Numbered from the stretch's first letter, positions 1 through 5,801 are shown. The stretch: 8,348 bases of DNA from JAQBFJ01 sp032123435 (GCA_032123435.1 JAQBFJ010000024.1:1-8348); one strand, 5' to 3'. Numbers and translations: made by a program. Notes: generated by a model from the letters alone, not told the origin.

Positions 1-2
1 TG

Positions 3-191
3 GTTAAGGAGCGGGAACGATTGCTGGCGAAGCTCGGCGAGTTTCCGCCAGTGTTGCGCGGCTCATTGCGCAAGCACGGTAACAAGTGCGGCAACCCGAA
101 GTGCCGCTGCCATGATCGGAGGGATCCGAAGTTGCACGGCCGTAGGGTCCCAAAAGTCATCAGGGGGGCTGAATGGCAGTTGAAGCAATAG
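3..191 (+). pseudogene. DUF6788-like small protein, 3' end replaced by an insertion sequence
   Basis: Reading from base 3 gives 46 host-derived codons and then 16 codons of insertion-sequence DNA before a TAG at 189-191. The host part has a basic, leucine-rich start, a PPVLRGSL segment, and a cysteine cluster C-x4-C-x-C at residues 29, 34 and 36, followed by LHG. This order (RGSL, then CG-P-CRC, then HG) is what I know from DUF6788 proteins, small proteins of unknown role with a possible metal-binding knuckle. Family members usually continue with an aromatic Tyr-rich segment just after HG; here the inverted repeat of the element starts exactly after that glycine. Bases 1-2 are TG, so the codon before residue 1 could be ATG, but the true start lies at or beyond the window edge. 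The gene is almost certainly non-functional. The family call is from motif memory, not a search. Confidence 0.6.
141..161 (+). repeat. Left terminal inverted repeat of the insertion sequence
   Basis: The first 15 bases, CGTAGGGTCCCAAAA, are an exact reverse complement of 1471-1485. After one mismatch the next five bases (TCATC) also match, giving 20 of 21. The repeat itself contains the near-palindrome GGGTCCC. It sits 157 bp beyond the stop of the transposase and directly after the last codon of the interrupted host gene. Confidence 0.9.
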
Positions 192-318
192 AATTAGGGG
201 ATGGATCAAGAAGTTGAGCATGCAAATTACAGATAACTTCGTCCGTGTTTCAGGTGATTTCCGGCAAGAAGACAGAAAACGCCTGTAAATGTTCAAGACG
301 AGTTTATAACACCCAAGA

Positions 319-1386
319 TTAAGCAGCTGCGCGGTGATAATAATTAAGAAGATCGCCGAGTCGTTCGTTCTTAACAATATTCCCCATATTGTTCAGTCGC
401 TTATCAGGAAAAAGGATCTTGTTGTTTTTGCCTTGGTGATTACGTTCGTGATGATAATGTTCAGAGTATTCTTTTAGAACATACCGTAAAGACTTCTCGC
501 CAAACAATATCATTCTGTTCAGACATTCTTCTTTGATTGACCTGACGAATCGCTCGGCATAAGCATTTAAGTTGGGAGATTTTGCCGGCAATATTATGGG
601 TTTAATGCCGACGCTTAGAAAGATATTATCAAAAGAGTCGGTATATTTAGAATCTCTGTCATGAATAAGATACCGCATGTTTTGAACATTGCCATCAAAC
701 CCCGTCAGGTTCCTGGCGCATTGCTCAACCCATTGAGCATTCGGATGTTCAGTAGCACCTGAAATTACTATTTTGCGTGTTTCTATGTGGATAACAAACA
801 ACACATAATAAGTTGTAATGCCGAATTTATTCCAGATTTCAGTGGTAAAGAAATCGGTAGCCAGTAATACATGCTTATGAGATTTAATAAATTGTTTCCA
901 GGTGGTTTTCTTTATTCTGTCCGGGGCAGGGCAGATACCGTGATTCTCAAGAATGCGGGCTACGGTAGTGTCGGAAACAACATGGTTCAAATTAGCGAGT
1001 GCACCCATGATTTTATCGTAACCCCAGGCCGGATTGTCTTTTGCAATAGATATAATTAGATCTTGAACCTCTATTGGGATGGATGGGCGTCCATGCCGTT
1101 TATGTTTTCTGGAGCCATCAAACTTCCTGGCCACAAGTCTTCTGAACCATTTTAATAAAGTCTCGGGCCGGAATATACTCACATATTGATTCATATGCTT
1201 TCTTCCCATGGCCACGGCTTTTTCAGCAAGAGATTGGCGTTGTTCGTCAGTAAGCAGAATCCGTTTACCGCGTTTCCTGAGTTCGCTGGTAAGAGTGTCG
1301 TTTTCTTCGACCAGGTAATCAATTATATTTTGTAGTTCCTCGTTTACTTCTCCAGACACACAGGCCAGCATCTTCTTCCATGGCAT
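319..1386 (-). CDS. IS transposase, integrase-core (DDE) family
   Basis: This 355-aa protein catalyses cutting and joining of the element ends. Residues 1-40 are a hydrophilic, probably coiled lead. Residues 45-155 look like a helix-turn-helix region with a basic stretch around 88-100 (RKHKRHGRPS) and a WGYDKI segment at 121-126 typical of the HTH linker in rve transposases. The catalytic core carries Asp178 (ATDFF), Asp243 (IHDRD) and Glu278 (AYAERF), with 34 residues between the last two. It is followed by the family-typical HHERNHQGK at 312-320. The ATG at 1384-1386 has an AAAGGAG ribosome site at 1393-1399, six bases upstream, which settles the start. There is no sign of a programmed frameshift, unlike classical IS3 elements that use two overlapping frames. 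The gene is visibly more AT-rich than the sulfatases, consistent with foreign origin. It is similar in layout to integrase-core transposases common in Planctomycetes and Verrucomicrobia (recall, not a search). Confidence 0.93.
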   Translation of the reverse strand: MPWKKMLACVSGEVNEELQNIIDYLVEENDTLTSELRKRGKRILLTDEQRQSLAEKAVAMGRKHMNQYVSIFRPETLLKWFRRLVARKFDGSRKHKRHGRPSIPIEVQDLIISIAKDNPAWGYDKIMGALANLNHVVSDTTVARILENHGICPAPDRIKKTTWKQFIKSHKHVLLATDFFTTEIWNKFGITTYYVLFVIHIETRKIVISGATEHPNAQWVEQCARNLTGFDGNVQNMRYLIHDRDSKYTDSFDNIFLSVGIKPIILPAKSPNLNAYAERFVRSIKEECLNRMILFGEKSLRYVLKEYSEHYHHERNHQGKNNKILFPDKRLNNMGNIVKNERLGDLLNYYHRAAA

Positions 1387-1392
1387 GAAAAA

Positions 1393-1399
1393 CTCCTTT
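1393..1399 (-). promoter_or_regulatory. Strong ribosome binding site of the transposase
   Basis: AAAGGAG on the minus strand lies six bases ahead of the ATG. It is one of the two clearest Shine-Dalgarno sites in the window, and it lies inside the mobile element. Confidence 0.7.
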
Positions 1400-1464
1400 C
1401 GTATGTGATTTAGAAACAGGCCATGCTATAAGAAAAGAGTGATAATTAAACGAAAATATCAGCA

Positions 1465-1485
1465 GATGAGTTTTGGGACCCTACG
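1465..1485 (-). repeat. Right terminal inverted repeat of the insertion sequence
   Basis: It is the partner of 141-161, with 20 of 21 positions identical and the outer 15 perfect. The transposase start is 78 bp inside this end, so any promoter for the transposase must lie in that short interval. I see no convincing -35/-10 pair there. Confidence 0.9.
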
Positions 1486-1565
1486 AGATAACTCCGCAAC
1501 CACATCGGCTCAGAACCACGGGGACAATACAGTGGCCCAATAAATTGGGGAGAAAAAAGAAGAAT

Positions 1566-1582
1566 TGACGCGGTCCGCGTCA
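1566..1582. repeat. 17-bp perfect palindrome TGACGCGG-T-CCGCGTCA
   Basis: Two 8-bp arms flank a single central T. Its GC-rich core stands out in an AT-rich surrounding. No T-run follows on either strand, so it is unlikely to be an intrinsic terminator. The size fits a dimeric regulator site or a small dispersed repeat. The same 7-mers GACGCGG and CCGCGTC recur at 5753-5771. Confidence 0.6.
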
Positions 1583-1644
1583 TGGGATACTTATGAACTC
1601 AAGTGCTGCACTTTTCAACCGGCGTTTACACGCACTCTGAACTC

Positions 1645-1666
1645 GTGAAATAAGCGGGTATTTCAC
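1645..1666 (-). terminator. Stem-loop 3' of the DUF481 gene, possible transcript end
   Basis: GTGAAATA and TATTTCAC form a perfect 8-bp stem around a 6-base loop, beginning 40 bp beyond the DUF481 stop codon. There is no U-tract after it on the minus strand, so it may be a 3' processing or stability hairpin rather than a Rho-independent terminator. Confidence 0.35.
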
Positions 1667-1705
1667 ACAATTAGCATGCATTATTCAGGCTGGAGATACA
1701 CATTC

Positions 1706-2437
1706 TTACTTAATGCTGATCCCGGCAATCAATGTAAGGTTGTTTTTCTCCAGGTTCGGGCCTGGCGTACTGTCGTACTTATTTTGCAATACGATACGCA
1801 GATTCATGCGTGCGTTCATGCCGGCTTCGGCACCGAGTTCAGCATTTAACAGGTAATCACTGGAGTCATCCATCTTGGGCAGATACTCTAATGACTGCCA
1901 CACTTTGGCGACTTTACTTATTACAAGATTGCATCGTTCGGCAAATCGCAAGCCGAGATACGCATCGCGCGCGTCGGCGATCTTTTCCCATACATATGAG
2001 GGCCCGTTTTCAACAGACAGTGACATCTGGTCGTTCTTAACCAGACAAAAGCCCAAGCCAGGCCCCAGCGTCGCACGATAGTCGATTTGCGCAATATCAT
2101 CATACAGAACCTCGCCATGCATTGAACCAAACATTTTGGAATTGATCATCTTGTTCACACTTGTGAACGCGCGAAGATTCTTGACTGTTATTTCCTTATT
2201 ACTGCTGACGGTACTTTCGCCGTAGTTCGCTTCCATGCCCGCGCGCAGTGAGCTAAGTTCTTCTTTATCGTTTTCGGTCATAATAACGGCATTAGCCTGT
2301 AATGCTTCGCTATTTCCATCTATCAGCGTGACACCCATACACAACGTGTTTCTGAATCCCGTATTTTCTTCCTTCTGGGCGGCATCCGCAAAACCGACGC
2401 AACATAAGATCAAACATATTATTACTGCCTGTTTCAT
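1706..2437 (-). CDS. DUF481 (YdiY-like) outer-membrane beta-barrel protein
   Basis: The protein has 243 aa. Residues 1-19 form a signal peptide (MKQ, a hydrophobic core, then ADA before the cut), so it is exported. The rest matches the order of DUF481 proteins as I know them: a start strand with LIDGNSEALQANA (38-50), then DDIAQIDYRATLGPGLGF near the middle, GPSYVWEK, LRFAER, KVWQSLEYLPK, SDYLLNAELGAEA, and finally the alternating strand ending LTLIAGISIK. Such proteins are predicted barrels of unknown function in the outer membrane. It lacks the usual C-terminal Phe or Tyr, ending in Ile-Lys. The ATG has a modest AGGTA at 2446-2450. The next gene upstream, fxsA-like, ends 104 bp away, and the gap contains inverted repeats and a TATAAA box, so independent transcription is likely. 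The family call is firm; the function is not known. Confidence 0.87.
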   Translation of the reverse strand: MKQAVIICLILCCVGFADAAQKEENTGFRNTLCMGVTLIDGNSEALQANAVIMTENDKEELSSLRAGMEANYGESTVSSNKEITVKNLRAFTSVNKMINSKMFGSMHGEVLYDDIAQIDYRATLGPGLGFCLVKNDQMSLSVENGPSYVWEKIADARDAYLGLRFAERCNLVISKVAKVWQSLEYLPKMDDSSDYLLNAELGAEAGMNARMNLRIVLQNKYDSTPGPNLEKNNLTLIAGISIK

Positions 2438-2459
2438 ACTTTATCTACCTGGTCGTTGC

Positions 2460-2479
2460 GTTGTCTCTTGGAAGACAAC
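2460..2479 (-). promoter_or_regulatory. Inverted repeat GTTGTCT-6-AGACAAC in the DUF481 leader
   Basis: Perfect 7-bp arms around a 6-base spacer lie 22 bases ahead of the DUF481 start and just downstream of its candidate -10 box. It could be an operator or a leader hairpin. Its half-sites share the TTGTC/GACAA core with the repeat at 2503-2528. Confidence 0.4.
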
Positions 2480-2483
2480 ATAT

Positions 2484-2490
2484 ATTTATA
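2484..2490 (-). promoter_or_regulatory. Candidate -10 box TATAAAT for the DUF481 gene
   Basis: TATAAAT on the minus strand lies between the two GACAA/TTGTC inverted repeats, about 46 bp before the start codon. No good -35 hexamer is at 16-18 bp; TTGTCC is only 11 bp away. The promoter call therefore rests on this box and on position alone. Confidence 0.3.
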
Positions 2491-2502
2491 CCAACCTCAC
2501 CG

Positions 2503-2528
2503 GACAATCAGGTAAAATGCAGATTGTC
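2503..2528. promoter_or_regulatory. Inverted repeat GACAATC-12-GATTGTC upstream of the DUF481 promoter
   Basis: Two perfect 7-bp arms are separated by 12 bases, so equivalent points of the arms are 19 bp apart, close to two helical turns. That geometry suits a dimeric DNA-binding protein better than an RNA hairpin. It lies upstream of the candidate -10 box. Confidence 0.35.
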
Positions 2529-2539
2529 AGGTCATGAAT

Positions 2540-2563
2540 CCTTACCATCGCCAAATGGTAAGG
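2540..2563 (-). terminator. Stem-loop overlapping the end of the fxsA-like gene
   Basis: CCTTACCAT and ATGGTAAGG form a perfect 9-bp stem with a 6-base loop. The stem spans the last codons and the TAA stop of the fxsA-like gene. There is no U-tract after it, so strong intrinsic termination is doubtful. It could protect the 3' end or mark where transcription ends before the DUF481 gene. Confidence 0.35.
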
Positions 2564-2943
2564 TTCGTTGAGCCGTTGCGGAGCTTTTCCTCTAGTTTCT
2601 GCCGTAGCAATGCGCGGATGGAAACCCGTACCGGAGGAAGCAGAAGCAAAAATCCTGCCGAATCGGTAATCAGGCCAGGAGTAATCAGCAGGACGCCCGC
2701 TATCAGAATCATCACGCCATCCATCAGACGTGGCGCGGGCATTCTGCCTTCAGCCAGGTCACGCTGTATTGCCGTCATAACCATCAGACCCTGAGCCCGT
2801 GCAAGAACAGCGCCCACGACTCCGGTAAAAATGACAATGGCTAGTGTATTACCCAATCCAAGAGATTGATGTACCTTTAACAGCACAGCCAGTTCCAGAA
2901 TCGGCATGGCAATAAACAACGTTACCAGCCACGTAAATATCAT
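2542..2943 (-). CDS. fxsA: FxsA family membrane protein
   Basis: The protein is 133 aa when started at the ATG at 2941-2943. The N-terminus MIFTWLVTLFIAMPILELAVLL is the typical first helix of FxsA with its conserved P-I-L-E. Further hydrophobic segments lie at about 28-48 and 74-104, with the family-typical ITPGLITDSAGFLLLLPPVR at 87-106 and a charged C-terminal tail. FxsA sits in the inner membrane; in E. coli its overproduction suppresses exclusion of phage T7 by F plasmids, and its normal role is unknown. An in-frame ATG at 3021 would add 26 charged residues with no family counterpart, so I reject it. The AGGAG at 2957-2961 is 13 bases from the chosen ATG, which is long. The gene follows the sulfatase by 233 bp, so it probably has its own promoter or is only loosely linked. 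Confidence 0.88.
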   Translation of the reverse strand: MIFTWLVTLFIAMPILELAVLLKVHQSLGLGNTLAIVIFTGVVGAVLARAQGLMVMTAIQRDLAEGRMPAPRLMDGVMILIAGVLLITPGLITDSAGFLLLLPPVRVSIRALLRQKLEEKLRNGSTNLTIWRW

Positions 2944-3176
2944 GATATGATTCTTGCTCCTCTCCCGTTCGTGTAATCCGTGAACTTCTCTTATGTTTAT
3001 CCTTCTGCCAGGATTGGGCAAGATAATATTATTTTACGGGGTCGACCACTGCTGTTCTATGCACGCCATGGCACAGACTCCAGCCGGTCGCCGAAAGCGT
3101 AATGCTCTACGTTGTTACTATGCCGGTCGCAGCCCATTCACACCCGCGCAACAGGACTCGCTGTAAGTCAGGGCTG
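2944..3176. other. Intergenic region between the sulfatase and fxsA-like genes
   Basis: No coding frame is convincing here. It holds an AT-rich patch at about 3022-3036 (TAATATTAT), which could be a -10 region for the fxsA-like gene without a clear -35. It also has a 9-bp direct repeat GCCGGTCGC at 3083-3091 and 3122-3130. Confidence 0.45.
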
Positions 3177-4700
3177 TCAAGATTCGCCTGCATTCAATGA
3201 TTTTGGTTCTGCTTCACTGTATCCCGGAAGATTCATTGGGTAACTGGGATAGTCCTGGAAAGAAAGTTGGGCGTCAGGATCTTCGAGGTATTTTTCGTCA
3301 ATACGGGGATACTCATGCCACTCCAGTGATTTGTCCTGCACTATGTAAGACTCGGTCATGCCGACGGACTCCAGAAACCGTAGAAGATTCTGCTTCAGTT
3401 CATCCTTGGCACCATTCAGTTCCGTGGTATCTGCAAGGTTAGTGGTTTCGGTGGGGTCGGTCTGCCGATCAAAAAAGAACTCTGCACGGTCACCGGCAGA
3501 ATAGACATATTTCCATCGTTCATTTACAGCCATGTAGATGGCGTTTTCGTTTTTGGCGTATTGTGAATACACGATTCGATCCGGATCCGGGTTCCTGACG
3601 ATTTCGCTCATGTCGCGCCCGTCAAGGCACAAGCCCTCAGAGGACACGCCGCTTGCACCCAAAAGAGTCGGAAATATGTCGCAGAGAGACGTGGTAGCAG
3701 AACACTTCTGTCCTGCCGGGAAACGGGCCGGATAACGAACAAGCATTGGCACTCGCACCGATGCGTCATGCATACTCCGCTTGCCAAAACGTCCAAAATC
3801 TCCCAGATGTTCGCCATGATCCGACGTGAAAAGGATCAAAGTGTTATCGAATTGCCCGGTCTCCTCAAGCGCACTGAAGATTCGGCCAACCTGATAGTCT
3901 ACAAAGGAGATTGTGGCGTAATAATATGCCTTGATGACACGAAGCAGGTTCACGTCCACACCGTGATCCCGATACTTGTATCGGTTCTGAAGTCGGTTGA
4001 TCCATGTGTGTAGTTCTAAGCTTTTATCTGATGTCAAGGGCAGCGGCATATCGGGCGCGCGATATAGCTTATGCCACGGCTTGGGTGGCGCGAACGGAGG
4101 ATGCGGATGAATGAAACTGGTGAATAAACACCATGGCTCATCTGTGGATGATTCGCGAATGAATCGGTCACTCTCATTCCCAATCCACTGTGATGGATGC
4201 GCTTCGGCAGGAAGTGTTGAAACCTGAGGAATGTAATACATCTCCCCTCGTGCGCCGTGTGCTTCGTAGTAATCGTATCCATTGTCCCGCAGCCAGGCAA
4301 TGTAATCATCGGAATCGGGGTCGGACGTGCACTCTTCCTGAGTTTGGCGCGACTGGAAACCGCGCAGGGCATGAAGATCAGGCGTGAAGTGACACTTGCC
4401 GATGGCATGCGTCCGATAGCCGTTATGACCCAGCACTGCCGCGAATGATGCACCATTGTCGTCCATCATTCTGCCATTGTCGAATAGTCCTGTGTTCTGC
4501 GGGTACATTCCATAGTGCATACAGCATCGGGCCGGTACGCAGACTGGTGAAGGTGAGAAGCAGTTTGTGAAAGCTGTACCCTCTGTAACAATACGATCCA
4601 TATGCGGGGTTTTGATGATGTTATTGCCCAGCGCATGGATTGTATCCGCCCTCTGCATGTCTGTGAAAAGAATCAGGATGTTCGGCCTTCGAGTATCCAT
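3177..4700 (-). CDS. Sulfatase, family S1, FTDMQ/CVPAR type, no signal peptide
   Basis: This 507-aa enzyme is predicted to hydrolyse sulfate esters using a formylglycine made from Cys54. The motif is C-V-P-A-R (54-58); the common form is C-x-P-S-R, and Ala in place of Ser still fits the wider C-x-(P/A)-x-R rule. Metal and active-site candidates are Asp14 (FTDMQ; the usual second Asp is Met-Gln, as in the subgroup with TDQQR), Lys102 and His104 (GKCHF), His198 and His200 (IHPHPPF), Asp294-His295 (TSDHGEHLGD) and Lys307. The N-terminus goes straight from MDTRRP into the first beta strand, so there is no signal peptide and the enzyme should be cytosolic. About 60 residues after the core (448-507) form an acidic, Tyr/Pro-rich tail. 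The ATG at 4698-4700 is preceded by AAGGGG only three bases away, which is tight. The transporter gene ends 80 bp upstream on the same strand. The substrate cannot be told from sequence alone. Confidence 0.94.
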   Translation of the reverse strand: MDTRRPNILILFTDMQRADTIHALGNNIIKTPHMDRIVTEGTAFTNCFSPSPVCVPARCCMHYGMYPQNTGLFDNGRMMDDNGASFAAVLGHNGYRTHAIGKCHFTPDLHALRGFQSRQTQEECTSDPDSDDYIAWLRDNGYDYYEAHGARGEMYYIPQVSTLPAEAHPSQWIGNESDRFIRESSTDEPWCLFTSFIHPHPPFAPPKPWHKLYRAPDMPLPLTSDKSLELHTWINRLQNRYKYRDHGVDVNLLRVIKAYYYATISFVDYQVGRIFSALEETGQFDNTLILFTSDHGEHLGDFGRFGKRSMHDASVRVPMLVRYPARFPAGQKCSATTSLCDIFPTLLGASGVSSEGLCLDGRDMSEIVRNPDPDRIVYSQYAKNENAIYMAVNERWKYVYSAGDRAEFFFDRQTDPTETTNLADTTELNGAKDELKQNLLRFLESVGMTESYIVQDKSLEWHEYPRIDEKYLEDPDAQLSFQDYPSYPMNLPGYSEAEPKSLNAGES

Positions 4701-4780
4701 TAGCCCCTTTTTTTCTGCTTACCTGATATAAAACTCAGCGGCGCGTTAGCGTTCGCTGGAATGTTTGGTTATAAGGTTAA

Positions 4781-5215
4781 CTATTTGTTTAAGCCCAGGA
4801 CAATCACACCAATACTGATCAAAAGAATACCCAGCCAATCTTTGACTAAAAGTTTTTCGTGTAAAAATATAACGGCAAAGATGGCAACCAATACTAAACT
4901 CATTTTATCTACGGGCGCTACTTTAGATGCCTGGCCTATCTTGAGCGCGCGAAAGTAACAAAGCCATGACGCGCTGGTTGCCAGTCCTGAAAATACTAAA
5001 AACAGCAATGATTTATGACTTATTTTGGCCGGGTTGATCCATTTTCCGGATAGAAAAATAAATACAGAAAGAATGATGATTATCACAAAGGTTCTGATCA
5101 GAGTTGCATAATCTGAATCAATACTGTCGAGGCCGATTTTTGCAAGAATTGTTGTAAGTGCCGCAAATACAGCGGAAAGCAAAGCCCAATAAAACCAGTT
5201 ATTTGCTATGCTCAT
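4781..5215 (-). CDS. Half-size EamA/DMT-superfamily transporter (COG2510 type)
   Basis: This 144-aa membrane protein has about five hydrophobic helices (8-27, 37-57, 68-89, 105-119, 126-142) and corresponds to one EamA repeat. Full-length EamA proteins have two such repeats in one chain. The segments WALLSAVFAALTTILAKIGL, DYATLIRT, SGLATSASWLCYFRALK and ASKVAPVDKMSL are characteristic of the short COG2510 group. Such proteins presumably work as dimers in the inner membrane; the substrate is unknown. The start at 5213-5215 has only a weak AGAAG-like site. It begins 25 bp after the ridA stop on the same strand, so the two are very likely co-transcribed. Base composition is AT-rich compared with the neighbouring sulfatases, which may reflect membrane-protein codons or a different origin. 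Confidence 0.9.
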   Translation of the reverse strand: MSIANNWFYWALLSAVFAALTTILAKIGLDSIDSDYATLIRTFVIIIILSVFIFLSGKWINPAKISHKSLLFLVFSGLATSASWLCYFRALKIGQASKVAPVDKMSLVLVAIFAVIFLHEKLLVKDWLGILLISIGVIVLGLNK

Positions 5216-5240
5216 ATCGTTCTTCTGTTTTATGATATTC

Positions 5241-5621
5241 CTATACCGGAATATAAGCTGAACACTCTATCTCAATCAACGCACCCAACGGGAGTCCGGC
5301 AACTTGCACAGTCGCTCTGGCAGGTTTGTGATCACCAAATTCTGCACCATATATCTTGTTCACTGATGAGAAATCTTCCAGATCAACAAGGAAAATAGTG
5401 GTTTTGACAACATGACTTAAATCAAGCCCCGCCGCAGCAAGAACCATCCGTAAATTCTGTATCACCTGTTTTGTCTGACTTTCAATATCAACGCCAATGA
5501 ACTTGCCTGTTGCAGGATTTATTCCTACCTGACCAGAGCAGAATACAAATTGACCGGCTCTGACAGCTTGAGAATACGGCCCTATGGCTGAAGGTGCTTT
5601 GTCTGTTGAAATCTCTTTCAT
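5241..5621 (-). CDS. ridA: RidA (YjgF/YER057c/UK114) enamine/imine deaminase
   Basis: This 126-aa protein has the full usual length of the family. RidA is a cytosolic trimer that hydrolyses reactive 2-aminoacrylate-type enamines and imines released by PLP enzymes, sparing other enzymes from damage. Recognisable parts are APSAIGPYSQAV (9-20), FCSGQVG (27-33), TKQVIQNL near 50-57, and the C-terminal signature from KPARATVQVAGLP to IEIEC. The substrate-binding Arg is Arg102 and the conserved acid is Glu119, matching Arg105 and Glu120 of E. coli RidA, so activity is expected. The ATG at 5619-5621 has a strong AAAGGAGG at 5633-5640, 11 bases away. An ATG closer to that site (5629-5631) is out of frame. 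It appears to be the first gene of a unit with the downstream transporter. Confidence 0.95.
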   Translation of the reverse strand: MKEISTDKAPSAIGPYSQAVRAGQFVFCSGQVGINPATGKFIGVDIESQTKQVIQNLRMVLAAAGLDLSHVVKTTIFLVDLEDFSSVNKIYGAEFGDHKPARATVQVAGLPLGALIEIECSAYIPV

Positions 5622-5632
5622 TGTTTTCCATG

Positions 5633-5640
5633 CCTCCTTT
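5633..5640 (-). promoter_or_regulatory. Strong ribosome binding site of ridA
   Basis: AAAGGAGG on the minus strand is a near-perfect Shine-Dalgarno sequence, 11 bases before the ridA ATG. The spacing is a little long, but no other in-frame start is available. Confidence 0.65.
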
Positions 5641-5673
5641 CATATCTGACACGGGAACTGTCTTTGTGCCTTT

Positions 5674-5701
5674 ATTGTATCAGACGAAGTTAAAGGTTAA
5701 A
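5674..5701 (-). promoter_or_regulatory. Candidate ridA promoter
   Basis: A TACAAT box at 5674-5679 is five of six to the sigma-70 -10 consensus. Sixteen bases upstream is a TTTAAC at 5696-5701, a poor -35 at three of six. The start of transcription would fall near 5667, leaving a leader of about 45 bases that contains the strong ribosome site. The TTTAAC is repeated in tandem as TTTAACC TTTAAC. Confidence 0.35.
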
Positions 5702-5752
5702 GTAGTTTCTTCATTGGTTGCGATTTTTGTCCACGGTTCATACGCACGGATC

Positions 5753-5771
5753 CCGCGTCGCATAGACGCGG
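5753..5771. repeat. Hairpin CCGCGTC-5-GACGCGG
   Basis: Perfect 7-bp GC-rich arms flank a GCATA loop. The same two 7-mers, in the opposite order, form the palindrome at 1566-1582. No T-run follows on either strand. On the minus strand it lies about 180 bp beyond the sulfatase stop and upstream of the ridA promoter candidate. Confidence 0.5.
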
Positions 5772-5801
5772 TTGTTGATAAATATATTACAGGCCAAATG
5801 C

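Larger units (their letters stand above)
141..1485 (-). mobile_element. Complete insertion sequence with one DDE transposase, about 1.35 kb
   Basis: The element is bounded by matching inverted ends (141-161 and 1465-1485) and contains one transposase gene on the minus strand that fills most of its length. The transposase has an integrase (rve) catalytic core, which places the element near the IS3/IS481 group. I cannot assign a named family. The flanks, ending GCACGGC on the left and starting AGATAACT on the right, show no target duplication. If the true ends were at GGGTCCC, a 2-bp TA would flank both sides, but TA is also part of the symmetric end, so this is not diagnostic. The reading frame and both ends are intact, so the element could still be mobile. 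Confidence 0.88.
1486..1705. other. Gene-free stretch between the IS and the DUF481 gene
   Basis: No reading frame here looks coding on either strand. In particular, the missing second half of the DUF6788-like gene is not found. The stretch holds a small AT hairpin (1536-1549, CCCAAT/ATTGGG), a 17-bp palindrome (1566-1582) and an 8-bp stem-loop (1645-1666), described separately. Confidence 0.6.

Noticed and set aside
63..377. A 104-codon minus-strand frame across the left IS end
   Set aside because: It crosses the IS boundary, overlaps the transposase end and the DUF6788-like fragment, and shows no family pattern.
1536..1549. CCCAAT/ATTGGG hairpin as an intrinsic terminator
   Set aside because: The A-rich run follows it on the plus strand, so neither strand has hairpin followed by a T-run.
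2944..3021. A 26-residue N-terminal extension of the FxsA-family protein
   Set aside because: The added residues are charged and have no counterpart in FxsA, which begins at the first membrane helix; the start at 2943 fits the family.
3022..3176. A structured RNA or tRNA in the gap before the first sulfatase's stop
   Set aside because: No cloverleaf, T-loop or conserved riboswitch core is visible; only the short direct repeat stands out.
4034..4456. A 140-codon minus-strand frame inside the first sulfatase
   Set aside because: It lies wholly within the sulfatase gene in another frame, and its product has no domain pattern.
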